DNA of 6,851 nt from CAZAYB01 sp964489215 (lineage in GTDB: Bacteria > Planctomycetota > Phycisphaerae > Sedimentisphaerales > Anaerohalosphaeraceae). The stretch is from NCBI GenBank assembly GCA_964489215.1, contig CAZAYB010000172.1, forward strand, positions 1 through 6,851. Direction: 5' to 3'. This document shows positions 1 to 6,545 of this stretch, piece by piece; within the stretch, counting starts at the first letter, position 1; each line of letters starts with the position of its first letter. The notes below the pieces were generated by a model that searched no databases, had not been told where the DNA came from, and was given only the letters and a program-made list of their open reading frames with translations. Made by a program: the position numbers and the translations under genes.

Positions 1-789
1 TGGCAATGATTTCATCAGGCCCTGAGTGTACGGGTGGAGCGGATTTTCAAAGAGGCTTACAACGTCTGCTTTCTCGGCTACTCTCGAGGCGTACATTACA
101 ACTACATCTGAAGCGTTTTCAGCGACAACGCCGAGGTCATGTGTTATCAGCAGGATGCTCATCATTTTTTCCTTCTGGAGCTGATTCAACAGGTCGAGTA
201 TCTGGGCCTGAATGGTAACGTCCAGTGCGGTTGTAGGTTCATCTGCAATCAGCAATGAAGGGTCGCAGCTAAGTGCCATGGCAATCATTACCCGCTGTCT
301 CATTCCGCCGCTCATCTGGTGAGGGTATTCATTTACTCTTTGGTGAGGGTCTGCAATTCCGACCTGCCGAAGCATGTTTACAGCATGTTCCCAGGCTTTT
401 TCGAGGGATATATTTCTGTGCTGCTGGAGAGTTTCGATTATCTGCTCTCCGACGGTGTAGACGGGGTTAAGGCTGGTCATAGGCTCCTGAAATATCATGG
501 AAATTTTGTTTCCCCTTACTTTTCTGATTTGGGGGTCAGAAACCTTTATCAAGTCCTTTTGCTCGAATTCGATTGAACCTGATATTATATTTCCAGGCGG
601 CATTGGTATCAGCCTTAGTATTGACATTGCAGTTACGCTTTTACCGCATCCGCTTTCTCCGACCAGGGCGAGCGTTTTTCCTTTTTTGATATCGAAACTA
701 ACGTTGTCCACGGCAATGAGGAACCCTTCTTCGAGGCTGAAACCGACTCCGAGTTTCTTTACGGAAATTAATGTTTCGTTCTTGTTCAT
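1..789 (-). CDS. dppD: Peptide ABC transporter ATP-binding protein, DppD/OppD type (partial, C-terminus beyond window)
   Basis: This is the ATPase subunit of a dipeptide/oligopeptide importer, acting on the cytoplasmic face of the inner membrane to power the two permeases. I translated it by hand from the ATG at 789 to the window edge: 263 codons with no stop. The full ABC signature is visible: Walker A GESGCGKS at residues 44-51, Q-loop Gln101 within FQEPMTSLNP, signature SGGMRQR at 160-166, Walker B LLIADE at 179-184, D-loop ALD at 188-190 and switch His217. FQEPMTSLNP and HPYTQGL (252-258) are hallmarks of the OppD/DppD family. About 60-70 C-terminal residues, including the oligopeptide/dipeptide C-terminal region, should lie outside the window. 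Its start overlaps the dppC stop by 4 bases (ATGA), implying coupled translation; AAAGG lies just upstream. One small oddity is YASRVAE where the family normally reads YAGRIVE. The family is certain; substrate and the D versus F role are inferred, with D favoured by gene order. Confidence 0.95.
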   Translation of the reverse strand, partial: MNKNETLISVKKLGVGFSLEEGFLIAVDNVSFDIKKGKTLALVGESGCGKSVTAMSILRLIPMPPGNIISGSIEFEQKDLIKVSDPQIRKVRGNKISMIFQEPMTSLNPVYTVGEQIIETLQQHRNISLEKAWEHAVNMLRQVGIADPHQRVNEYPHQMSGGMRQRVMIAMALSCDPSLLIADEPTTALDVTIQAQILDLLNQLQKEKMMSILLITHDLGVVAENASDVVVMYASRVAEKADVVSLFENPLHPYTQGLMKSLP

Positions 790-1994
790 GCTGCCTTTCT
801 CAATTTTGGGTCTATGGCGTCTCTTAGTCCTTCACCGAGGAGGTTATATGCCAGCACGGTCATGAAGATTGCCAGCCCGGGGAAAAGGGAGAGCCACCAG
901 AGGAATCTTCCAGTGGTTCCGACTCCGAGGCTGAGCATCTGTCCCCAGCTTGGTGTTGGCGGTGCCACTCCAAACCCAAGGAAACTTAGTGCGGCTTCTA
1001 TGAAGATGGCTCCTGCGATACCGAAAGTAGCGTTTACGAGTACAGGGGCGATGCCGTTTGGGAGCATGTGCTTAAACAGTATGCTTCTTAAGGGCAGGCC
1101 AAGGGCTCTTGCGGCGAGTACGAAATCCTGGTTTCTTAGCCTGAGGAATTCTGCTCTTATGAACCTGGCGTCACCGGTCCAGCTTGTAATTCCGATGATG
1201 ATCATGATGTTCAGCAGGCTTCTTGGGAAAAAAGCGACAATCGTAATAATAAGGAAGAATTTCGGCACAGCCATCATTATTTCGACCAGCCTCATTCCGA
1301 GGAAGTCAGTTTTTCCGCCGAAGTAACCCATTAGCGACCCGAGAAAGATTCCCATCAGGCTGGATATACCGACTGCGACGAAACCGACGGATAGCGAAAT
1401 TCTGCTGCCGTGTATCAATCTTGCCATTACGTCAGCTCCTACATCGTCGGTTCCGAGCCAGTGTGTCGAGTTCGGCGGCTGTTCCCTTACTGCTAATTCG
1501 GTTCTGTCAAATCCGAATGGTACCGGCGGAAAGAGGGCAGCTTCTACGGTCTGGTTTTGGAGCATTTGGCGGTAGTCTTTGGCATCGAGCCTTTTCGGTA
1601 TGAAAATAAACAGCAGTATTATACCGACAATGAGTATTGCTGCGTTTACGATAATCTGCGTGGTGAGGACTTCGGACCTTGCAGAGGGGTCGAGCCTTCT
1701 TTTATTTATCATTATCATGACAAGCTGGACAAGCCCAACGGCACCTGCCAGTAGTATGCTGTAATCAGTTGGGCTGAGGTTGGCAAAGAGGGGGAAAATA
1801 ATTTGGCCGTCAGCCATTTTTGCCAGGTAGGGTTTGTCGTTTGCGATAAACGGTGCGAACACGGCGATGAAGAACAGCAGCATAATGAAACCGAGGCTTA
1901 TTACGTTCAGTTTTCTTTTGAAGAATTCGTGTGCGACCATCTGGCCGTATGACCTTCCCCATTGAGTTTTTTTTGTGGCTTTGGGGTCAGTCAT
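786..1994 (-). CDS. dppC: Peptide ABC transporter permease, DppC/OppC type, with extended N-terminal membrane region
   Basis: This is the second channel-forming inner-membrane subunit of the importer, 402 residues against roughly 280-310 for typical DppC/OppC. A first transmembrane helix lies at about 31-51. The family motif HWLGTDDVGADV at 178-189 precedes the binding-protein-dependent transport domain. The cytoplasmic coupling loop that docks on the ATPase (EAA motif, with Gly299) spans about 294-313. IEAALSFLGFG (322-332 region onward) and the C-terminal LGEGLRDAIDPKLRK are characteristic of the C subunit. The extra length lies between the first helix and WLGTDD and contains two further hydrophobic segments, about 79-96 and 112-132, joined by the basic loop NKRRLDPSARSE. 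The ATG at 1994 overlaps the dppB stop as ATGA, has GAAGGA 8 bases upstream, and begins a normal basic cytoplasmic N-terminus. The stop in turn overlaps the dppD start. Family assignment is secure; the function of the extra helices is unknown. Confidence 0.95.
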   Translation of the reverse strand: MTDPKATKKTQWGRSYGQMVAHEFFKRKLNVISLGFIMLLFFIAVFAPFIANDKPYLAKMADGQIIFPLFANLSPTDYSILLAGAVGLVQLVMIMINKRRLDPSARSEVLTTQIIVNAAILIVGIILLFIFIPKRLDAKDYRQMLQNQTVEAALFPPVPFGFDRTELAVREQPPNSTHWLGTDDVGADVMARLIHGSRISLSVGFVAVGISSLMGIFLGSLMGYFGGKTDFLGMRLVEIMMAVPKFFLIITIVAFFPRSLLNIMIIIGITSWTGDARFIRAEFLRLRNQDFVLAARALGLPLRSILFKHMLPNGIAPVLVNATFGIAGAIFIEAALSFLGFGVAPPTPSWGQMLSLGVGTTGRFLWWLSLFPGLAIFMTVLAYNLLGEGLRDAIDPKLRKAA

Positions 1995-2977
1995 CCTTCT
2001 TTTCCTTCAAAACTTATTCTTGGATCGGCAATTGCGTATGCGATGTCAGCGAGCAGTAAGCCTACGAGGTTCAAAAATCCAGCGATGGTTGAGACGGCCA
2101 TAACGACGTTGTAGTCCCTTGTTGTTACCGCTTCGAAAGCGAGCAGTCCCATTCCCGGTATGCTGAAAATGCTTTCGATAATAACCGAGCCTCCAATCAT
2201 AGCAGGCAGTACGGTTGCCATTATTGTTATTACCGGTATAATGCTGTTTCTAAAGGCGTGCCGGAGTATTACGGTTCTTTCCTTTAGTCCTTTGCTTCTT
2301 GCAGTTCTGACGTAATCTGCACGTAGGTTGTCGAGCATACCTGCTCTGACCTGTTTTGTGAGGTATGCGAAACCGGCGTATGTGAGGCAGGTTACGGGCA
2401 TAACGAGGTGCCATAGTCTGTCGTTTAGCCAGGTGAAGAAGGGCATAGTGTCGGCGGCGTTGCTGCTTAGACCGGCGACGGGGAACCATTTGTTCAGGTA
2501 GCCAATCATCATCTGCCCGACCCACATTGTCGGCAGTGACCAGAGTACGAAAAGCAGTACTGTTACGGAACGGTCGTATGCGGAGTTCTGCTTTACGGCG
2601 GTGGTAACGCCGAGCGGCAGCGAGATTGTGTATATAAGGAAAAAGGCGAGCAGGTTGAGTGTAAGTGTAATCGGCAGCCTTTCCTTTATTATATCCAGTA
2701 CCGGTCTGTGGTGCTTTATTGAGTCCCCGAAGTCGAGCTTAACTACTCGCATAAGCCAGTTTGCGTATTGTATTGGTATTGGTTTGTCGAGACCGTAGAG
2801 TCTCATTCTTGCTTCTCTTACGTCAGCTGCCCGTTCTGCGTCCATCTGTCCGCCGGGGCCCATCGAGAGGCTTACAGGGTCGCCTGGTGCTACGCGGCTA
2901 ATGGCGAAGACCATAATGGTGATTCCGAGCAGAGTCGGTATCATAAGGAGCAGTCGTCTTATTACGTAACTTAGCAA
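1991..2977 (-). CDS. dppB: Peptide ABC transporter permease, DppB/OppB type
   Basis: This is the first channel-forming inner-membrane subunit of the importer. At 328 residues it has the normal length for DppB/OppB. The N-terminal helix (about 9-28) begins with the family-typical LSYVIRRLLLMIPTLLGIT and is followed by the VAPGDPV block (29-35). LDFGDSI (81-87) is the usual periplasmic block. Several transmembrane helices follow, at about 103-127, 137-160, 192-207, 245-266 and 293-316. The ATPase-docking EAA loop is TARSKGLKERTVILRHAFRN at 225-244, with Gly230. ESIFSIPGMG (268-277) and the C-terminal ADPRI complete the pattern. The start is a TTG at 2977: AGGA sits 8 bases upstream and the first in-frame ATG (Met12) would remove most of the conserved N-terminus. 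Only 10 bases separate it from the SBP2 stop, and its ribosome site overlaps that stop codon. Its own stop overlaps the dppC start. Peptide substrate is inferred from family and context. Confidence 0.95.
   Translation of the reverse strand: MLSYVIRRLLLMIPTLLGITIMVFAISRVAPGDPVSLSMGPGGQMDAERAADVREARMRLYGLDKPIPIQYANWLMRVVKLDFGDSIKHHRPVLDIIKERLPITLTLNLLAFFLIYTISLPLGVTTAVKQNSAYDRSVTVLLFVLWSLPTMWVGQMMIGYLNKWFPVAGLSSNAADTMPFFTWLNDRLWHLVMPVTCLTYAGFAYLTKQVRAGMLDNLRADYVRTARSKGLKERTVILRHAFRNSIIPVITIMATVLPAMIGGSVIIESIFSIPGMGLLAFEAVTTRDYNVVMAVSTIAGFLNLVGLLLADIAYAIADPRISFEGKEG
2003..2008 (-). promoter_or_regulatory. Ribosome binding site of dppC, inside the end of dppB
   Basis: GAAGGA on the minus strand, 8 bases before ATG at 1994 and within the last codons of dppB. 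A second GAAGG (1995-1999) abuts the ATG and is too close to serve. Together with the ATGA overlap this points to coupled synthesis of the two permeases. Confidence 0.7.
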
Positions 2978-2985
2978 TTTAAGCT

Positions 2986-2989
2986 TCCT
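2986..2989 (-). promoter_or_regulatory. Ribosome binding site of dppB, overlapping the SBP2 stop
   Basis: AGGA on the minus strand, 8 bases before the TTG start at 2977. It shares two bases with the TAG stop of SBP2 (2990-2988), so ribosomes finishing SBP2 terminate on the dppB initiation site. This suggests translational coupling and supports the TTG start. Confidence 0.75.
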
Positions 2990-4721
2990 ATTTGTATTTT
3001 TGCTCTTTAACGGGGACGTACCATTCGTAAGGGTCGAGTCCGAGTTTGTGTATTTTTACGTTTTTGAATCTTTTGTCGAGGAACCTCTGGGCGGGTCTTG
3101 TGTAAATAAATGTGTAGGGCTGCTGGCGGTGCAGTATTCCGTGGAACTGTTTGTACATCTGGTTTCTTTTGTTTTCGTCGAGTGTTTTTCTTGCAAGCTC
3201 CATTATCTGGTCAGCTTTTTCGTTGCTGAACCCTACGTAGTTGCTTCCGTTGTTTCCGATCTGTGAAGAATGCCAAATCTGGTATGGGTCCCCTGCCAGT
3301 CCTCCGCCCCATGCCATGTTGACAGCGTCAAAGTTTCTTGCTTTTGCCCTTTCGAAGAATACCGAGCCTTCGTATGGTTCGATGTCAACAATGATGCCGA
3401 CCTTTGCGCATTGGTCCTTTACCAGCTTAGCGATTTGCGTATGGAGGTTCAGGCCGCTGACAATCATGTAGCTGAAATGGAAGTCTGTTCCGTTTTTGTC
3501 CCGTATTCCATCGCCGTTGTGGTCTATCCATCCGCTTTGGTCGAGCAGTTTTTTTGCTTTTTCCGGGTCGTACGGCCAGGGTTCTATATTTGAGTCATAC
3601 TGGGGGCCGTGGATATAGAAATTTCCAGTAGGTATTTTTGCCTGAGGCGATTTCAGGAGGCTTTTTATGATCTGCTCCCTGTCGATAAGGTGGGTCATAG
3701 CGAGTCTTACGAGGCGGTCTTTGAAGAATTCCCGTTTCTGGTTCCATCCAATCCAGAAGTATCCCGCACCGGGGTGCCAGTATGAGAGGCAATGGAATTT
3801 TTGGTTAAATTTCGGGTCTTCGCAGAGTTCTACGTACTGGTCTGGCAAGGGGCGCATATAGTCGATATTGTTTGATTTTAAGGACTGTATGGCGGCAGTG
3901 TCGTTTGTTATGAACTTGTAGACGATTTTGTTGATGTTTGGTTTTTTGTCCCAGTAGTTTTCGTTTCGCTGGAGAACAATTTCCTGTCCGACGTCCCATT
4001 TTACGAATTTATAGGGCCCGCTTCCTACAGGATTTGATATGTGCTTGTTGAACTCCATGGCGTCCTGGTATTTGTAGATGTGCTTTGGGAGTATTTCCAT
4101 ACCGCTGAGGAATTCGAGAGATTTGAAGTAGACCTGTGTCATGTAGAAATTTATTCTTCTGGTGTCAACTACTTCGACTCTTTCGACGTCCTGGAAATAA
4201 TTTGCGAGGCTGGCGGCGTCCACTTCCGGGTCGATGATGGTATTGAAAGTAAATTCCACGTCTTCGGTTGTAACGGGTTTTCCATCTGAAAAATAAATAT
4301 TATCCTTCAATGTAAAGCTTATCTTTAATCCATCGTCGCTTACCTGCCAGCTTTCGGCGAGCCATGGTTCCAGTTCGAATTTGTCATTATTGTATTTTAG
4401 CAGACTTTCAAATATATTTCCGCTTGAAATGTATCTTGTATACATGCTGGATGAGGTGTGCATTCCGAGAAGGGTTGATGGTTCTCCTCCGAGTCTCCAG
4501 ATAAGCCAGTCACCTTTTTGACCGGGGTACCATTTTGAGTCATCATCCTGCTGGCTGGCGGCGTATCCGGTGTCGGGCTTGTATTCTGTTACGAGGTTTG
4601 AGAGGTCGTTTAATCTCTGGAAGAGCCTGTCCGACTGTATCATAGAGAGAATCTGGAGCAGAATAACGGCTGCCAGAAATAAGAAAACGAAAAAAGTGAA
4701 TACGCCGTTTCGGCTTTTCAT
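2988..4721 (-). CDS. Membrane-anchored family 5 extracellular solute-binding protein (SBP2), peptide importer
   Basis: This is the second of two adjacent binding proteins of the importer, of the DppA/OppA (SBP_bac_5) family; 577 residues from the chosen start. Residues 7-27 form one hydrophobic helix. No cysteine occurs before residue 300, so it is not a lipoprotein, and no AXA-type cleavage site is evident; an uncleaved anchor is likely. Residues 30-47 look amphipathic, with leucines at 33, 37, 40 and 43. The mature domain opens with WYPGQKGDWLIWRLGGEP (64-81) and carries family blocks GSGPYKFVKWDVG (233-245), YFWIGWN (321-327), LAMTHLIDR (340-348), GDGIRDKNG (403-411) and GSNYVGF (492-498). 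The stretch AWGGGLAGDPY (470-480) has Gly474 where SBP1 has Asp476, the position usually contacting the ligand amino group. ATG 4721 was chosen over the TTG at 4736 because AGGA lies 6 bases before the ATG. It ends in QKYK, as SBP1 does. Ligand is unknown. Confidence 0.93.
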   Translation of the reverse strand: MKSRNGVFTFFVFLFLAAVILLQILSMIQSDRLFQRLNDLSNLVTEYKPDTGYAASQQDDDSKWYPGQKGDWLIWRLGGEPSTLLGMHTSSSMYTRYISSGNIFESLLKYNNDKFELEPWLAESWQVSDDGLKISFTLKDNIYFSDGKPVTTEDVEFTFNTIIDPEVDAASLANYFQDVERVEVVDTRRINFYMTQVYFKSLEFLSGMEILPKHIYKYQDAMEFNKHISNPVGSGPYKFVKWDVGQEIVLQRNENYWDKKPNINKIVYKFITNDTAAIQSLKSNNIDYMRPLPDQYVELCEDPKFNQKFHCLSYWHPGAGYFWIGWNQKREFFKDRLVRLAMTHLIDREQIIKSLLKSPQAKIPTGNFYIHGPQYDSNIEPWPYDPEKAKKLLDQSGWIDHNGDGIRDKNGTDFHFSYMIVSGLNLHTQIAKLVKDQCAKVGIIVDIEPYEGSVFFERAKARNFDAVNMAWGGGLAGDPYQIWHSSQIGNNGSNYVGFSNEKADQIMELARKTLDENKRNQMYKQFHGILHRQQPYTFIYTRPAQRFLDKRFKNVKIHKLGLDPYEWYVPVKEQKYK

Positions 4722-4727
4722 ATCAAA

Positions 4728-4731
4728 TCCT
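4728..4731 (-). promoter_or_regulatory. Ribosome binding site of SBP2
   Basis: AGGA on the minus strand, 6 bases before ATG at 4721. It lies downstream of the in-frame TTG at 4736, so it supports the ATG and not the five-residue longer form. The A-rich stretch before TTG 4736 has no Shine-Dalgarno match. Confidence 0.75.
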
Positions 4732-4756
4732 GTCAAAAAAGTATTTAGGTAACCCT

Positions 4757-6496
4757 TTATTTATATTTCTGTAACTGTTTTGGCACATACCATTGTTCGT
4801 ATTTTACACCGAGTTTGTAAATGTTAATATTTTTAAATCTTTTGTCAACCAGCCTTAACGTCGGTCTTGTGAACAGGAAGGTATACGGCTGCTGTTCGTG
4901 AAGAATCCTGTGTAACTGGTTATACAGGGCGTTTCTTTTGTTTTTGTCGTACATAGTTCTTGCGTTTTCGATAATGCGGTCAGCTTTTTGGTTTTTGAAC
5001 CCTACATAGTTGCTTCCGCGGTTATCGGCCTGTGATGAGTGCCATAACTGATATGGATCCTCGAGTATATCACCGCCCCATCCCATAATCATCGACTCGA
5101 ATTTTCTATCGGTAATTCTTGTAATGAGCACCGACCATTCAAAAGGCTGAGGAGTTATTTTAACGCCGATTTTTTCCGCATCGTCCTTTAACATTCTTGC
5201 GATTTGCCGGTAGAGTGTAGAGCTGACTGCGTAGCTGAAATCGAAGCTGAACTGCTTACCGTTTTTATCTCTGATTCCATCACCGTCAGAATCGCGCCAG
5301 CCGGCCTTTTCGAGCAGCTGGGCGGCTTTTTTCAGGTCGTAAGGCCAGGGTTCTATAGTTTCGTCATTAGCCGGGCTGTTTATATAGAAAGGCCCGGTTA
5401 CAACTTTTCCGTTACCTTCCATCAGGGCGTTTACAATTTTTTTCCTGTCTATCATGTGTGTCATTGCCAGTCTTACGTTTTTATCTTCGAACAGTTCGTT
5501 TCTCATGTTCCAACCGATGTAATAAAACGGTACGCCCGGGTTCCAGTATTTTAAGCAGTGGAATTTTTCGGTAAATTGCGGTTCGCTGCAGACCTGGGCG
5601 AACTGTTCGGGAGTTGGTATTGTCATGTCGATAAGACCTGCTCTCAGGGCCTGGAGCGAGGCTATGTCGTTTGTTATGAATTTGTAAATTATTTTTCTTA
5701 TGTTTGGTTTTTTGCCCCAGTATTTTTCATTTCTTTTGAGTACAACCTTGTCTCCGACGTCCCATTTTTCGAACATGTAGGGTCCGCTTCCTACAGGTGT
5801 GCTGTTATTTGTGTTAAACTGCATCGGGTCATCGTATTTGTAGATGTGCCTGGGGAGTATTCCGGTGTCCCAGAATGAGAGTATTTCGAGTGATTTGAAG
5901 TATGGTTTTTTCAGGAAGAAGGTTATTTTGTCGGGCAGGTCAATCTGGTATCCTGACACGTTTTTGAACAACTGAGCAATGTCGGCGCAGTCTATCATTG
6001 GGTCGGTTATGGTTCTGTATGTAAATGCGACGTCTTCTACGGTCAGTTTTACGCCGTCACTGAAATAGACATCGTCCCGGAGGGTGAAGGTTATTTTTTT
6101 GCCGTCGGGTGCGACTTTGAAGCTTTTTGCCAGAACAGGTTTAATTTCGAGGGTTTGATGGTCGTATTCAGCGAGCCTTTCGAAGATGCTTCCAACAGTT
6201 ATCCAGATGGCGTATATGTCCCTTTCGACAGAGATTGGATTCAGGGTTTTTGGTTCTACTTTCATACCCCAGATTCTCCAGTCACCTTCTTGGCCCGGGT
6301 AGAAGTTTTGGGACATCGCAGAATAAAGTTTTTTTTTCGGTTGATTATTTGTGATGTTCTTTTTGAGTATATTCAGTGAATTGGAGAAATTTTCCAGAGT
6401 ACGGTAGTTTTTAATGATGTAAAAAGTTTGCAGACCGATCAGTCCGGCCAGAGCCAGGAAGAAAAGAACCCAAAATATACCCCCTTTGCCTTTCAA
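4757..6496 (-). CDS. Membrane-anchored family 5 extracellular solute-binding protein (SBP1), peptide importer
   Basis: This is the first binding protein of the importer, DppA/OppA (SBP_bac_5) family, 579 residues, and a clear paralogue of SBP2: 32 of 42 residues match between SBP1 236-277 and SBP2 233-274. A hydrophobic helix at about 7-27 follows a short basic start (KGKGG). The first cysteine is at 170, so there is no lipobox, and no signal peptidase I site is obvious; an uncleaved anchor is likely. A polar helical linker (30-60) leads to FYPGQEGDWRIWGMKVEP (65-82). Family blocks include YYIGWN (325-330), VRLAMTHMIDR (341-351), GWRDSDGDGIRDKNG (399-413), GWGGD (472-476) and GSNYVGF (494-500). 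Asp476 corresponds to the Asp that binds the peptide amino group in OppA/DppA. The TTG at 6496 was chosen because GGAGG lies 7 bases upstream; an ATG at 6637 lies inside the preceding gene. Peptide specificity is inferred only. Confidence 0.93.
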   Translation of the reverse strand: MKGKGGIFWVLFFLALAGLIGLQTFYIIKNYRTLENFSNSLNILKKNITNNQPKKKLYSAMSQNFYPGQEGDWRIWGMKVEPKTLNPISVERDIYAIWITVGSIFERLAEYDHQTLEIKPVLAKSFKVAPDGKKITFTLRDDVYFSDGVKLTVEDVAFTYRTITDPMIDCADIAQLFKNVSGYQIDLPDKITFFLKKPYFKSLEILSFWDTGILPRHIYKYDDPMQFNTNNSTPVGSGPYMFEKWDVGDKVVLKRNEKYWGKKPNIRKIIYKFITNDIASLQALRAGLIDMTIPTPEQFAQVCSEPQFTEKFHCLKYWNPGVPFYYIGWNMRNELFEDKNVRLAMTHMIDRKKIVNALMEGNGKVVTGPFYINSPANDETIEPWPYDLKKAAQLLEKAGWRDSDGDGIRDKNGKQFSFDFSYAVSSTLYRQIARMLKDDAEKIGVKITPQPFEWSVLITRITDRKFESMIMGWGGDILEDPYQLWHSSQADNRGSNYVGFKNQKADRIIENARTMYDKNKRNALYNQLHRILHEQQPYTFLFTRPTLRLVDKRFKNINIYKLGVKYEQWYVPKQLQKYK

Positions 6497-6503
6497 ATTA
6501 TAA

Positions 6504-6508
6504 CCTCC
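6504..6508 (-). promoter_or_regulatory. Ribosome binding site of SBP1
   Basis: GGAGG on the minus strand, 7 bases before TTG at 6496. It is the strongest Shine-Dalgarno match in the window and decides the TTG start, since no ATG or GTG lies nearby and the next upstream ATG (6637) is within the preceding gene. Confidence 0.85.
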
Positions 6509-6545
6509 GGTCCGTGAAGAATAAAAAGGCTGACATCCCTGATAA

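Noticed and set aside
814..1326. Plus-strand open frame of 170 codons.
   Set aside because: It lies entirely antisense to the well-supported dppC, shows no family motif, and is explained as a shadow of the permease codons.
4731..4736. TTGACA between SBP1 and SBP2, resembling a -35 box.
   Set aside because: The position 17 bases downstream reads CCGAAA, no -10 match, and lies inside SBP2; the bases are explained by the leader and ribosome site of SBP2.
4722..4756. SBP1-SBP2 gap as a possible attenuator or terminator lowering downstream expression.
   Set aside because: The 35 bases contain no inverted repeat followed by a T run on the minus strand.
5267..5293. DSDGDGIRD in SBP1 (and DHNGDGIRD in SBP2), resembling a calcium-binding or dockerin-type loop.
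   Set aside because: A GW-x-D-x-DGDGI motif is common in family 5 binding proteins, so it is not evidence of a dockerin or a new domain; calcium binding is possible but not novel here.
5204..5554. Plus-strand open frame of 116 codons.
   Set aside because: It is antisense to the conserved binding domain of SBP1 and has no recognisable feature of its own; the same holds for other plus-strand frames in the window.
6497..6502. Perfect TATAAT on the minus strand just before the SBP1 start.
   Set aside because: Transcription from it would begin inside SBP1, past the ribosome site, and the hexamer 17 bases upstream (TTTATT) is a poor -35 match. It is probably a chance A/T spacer.
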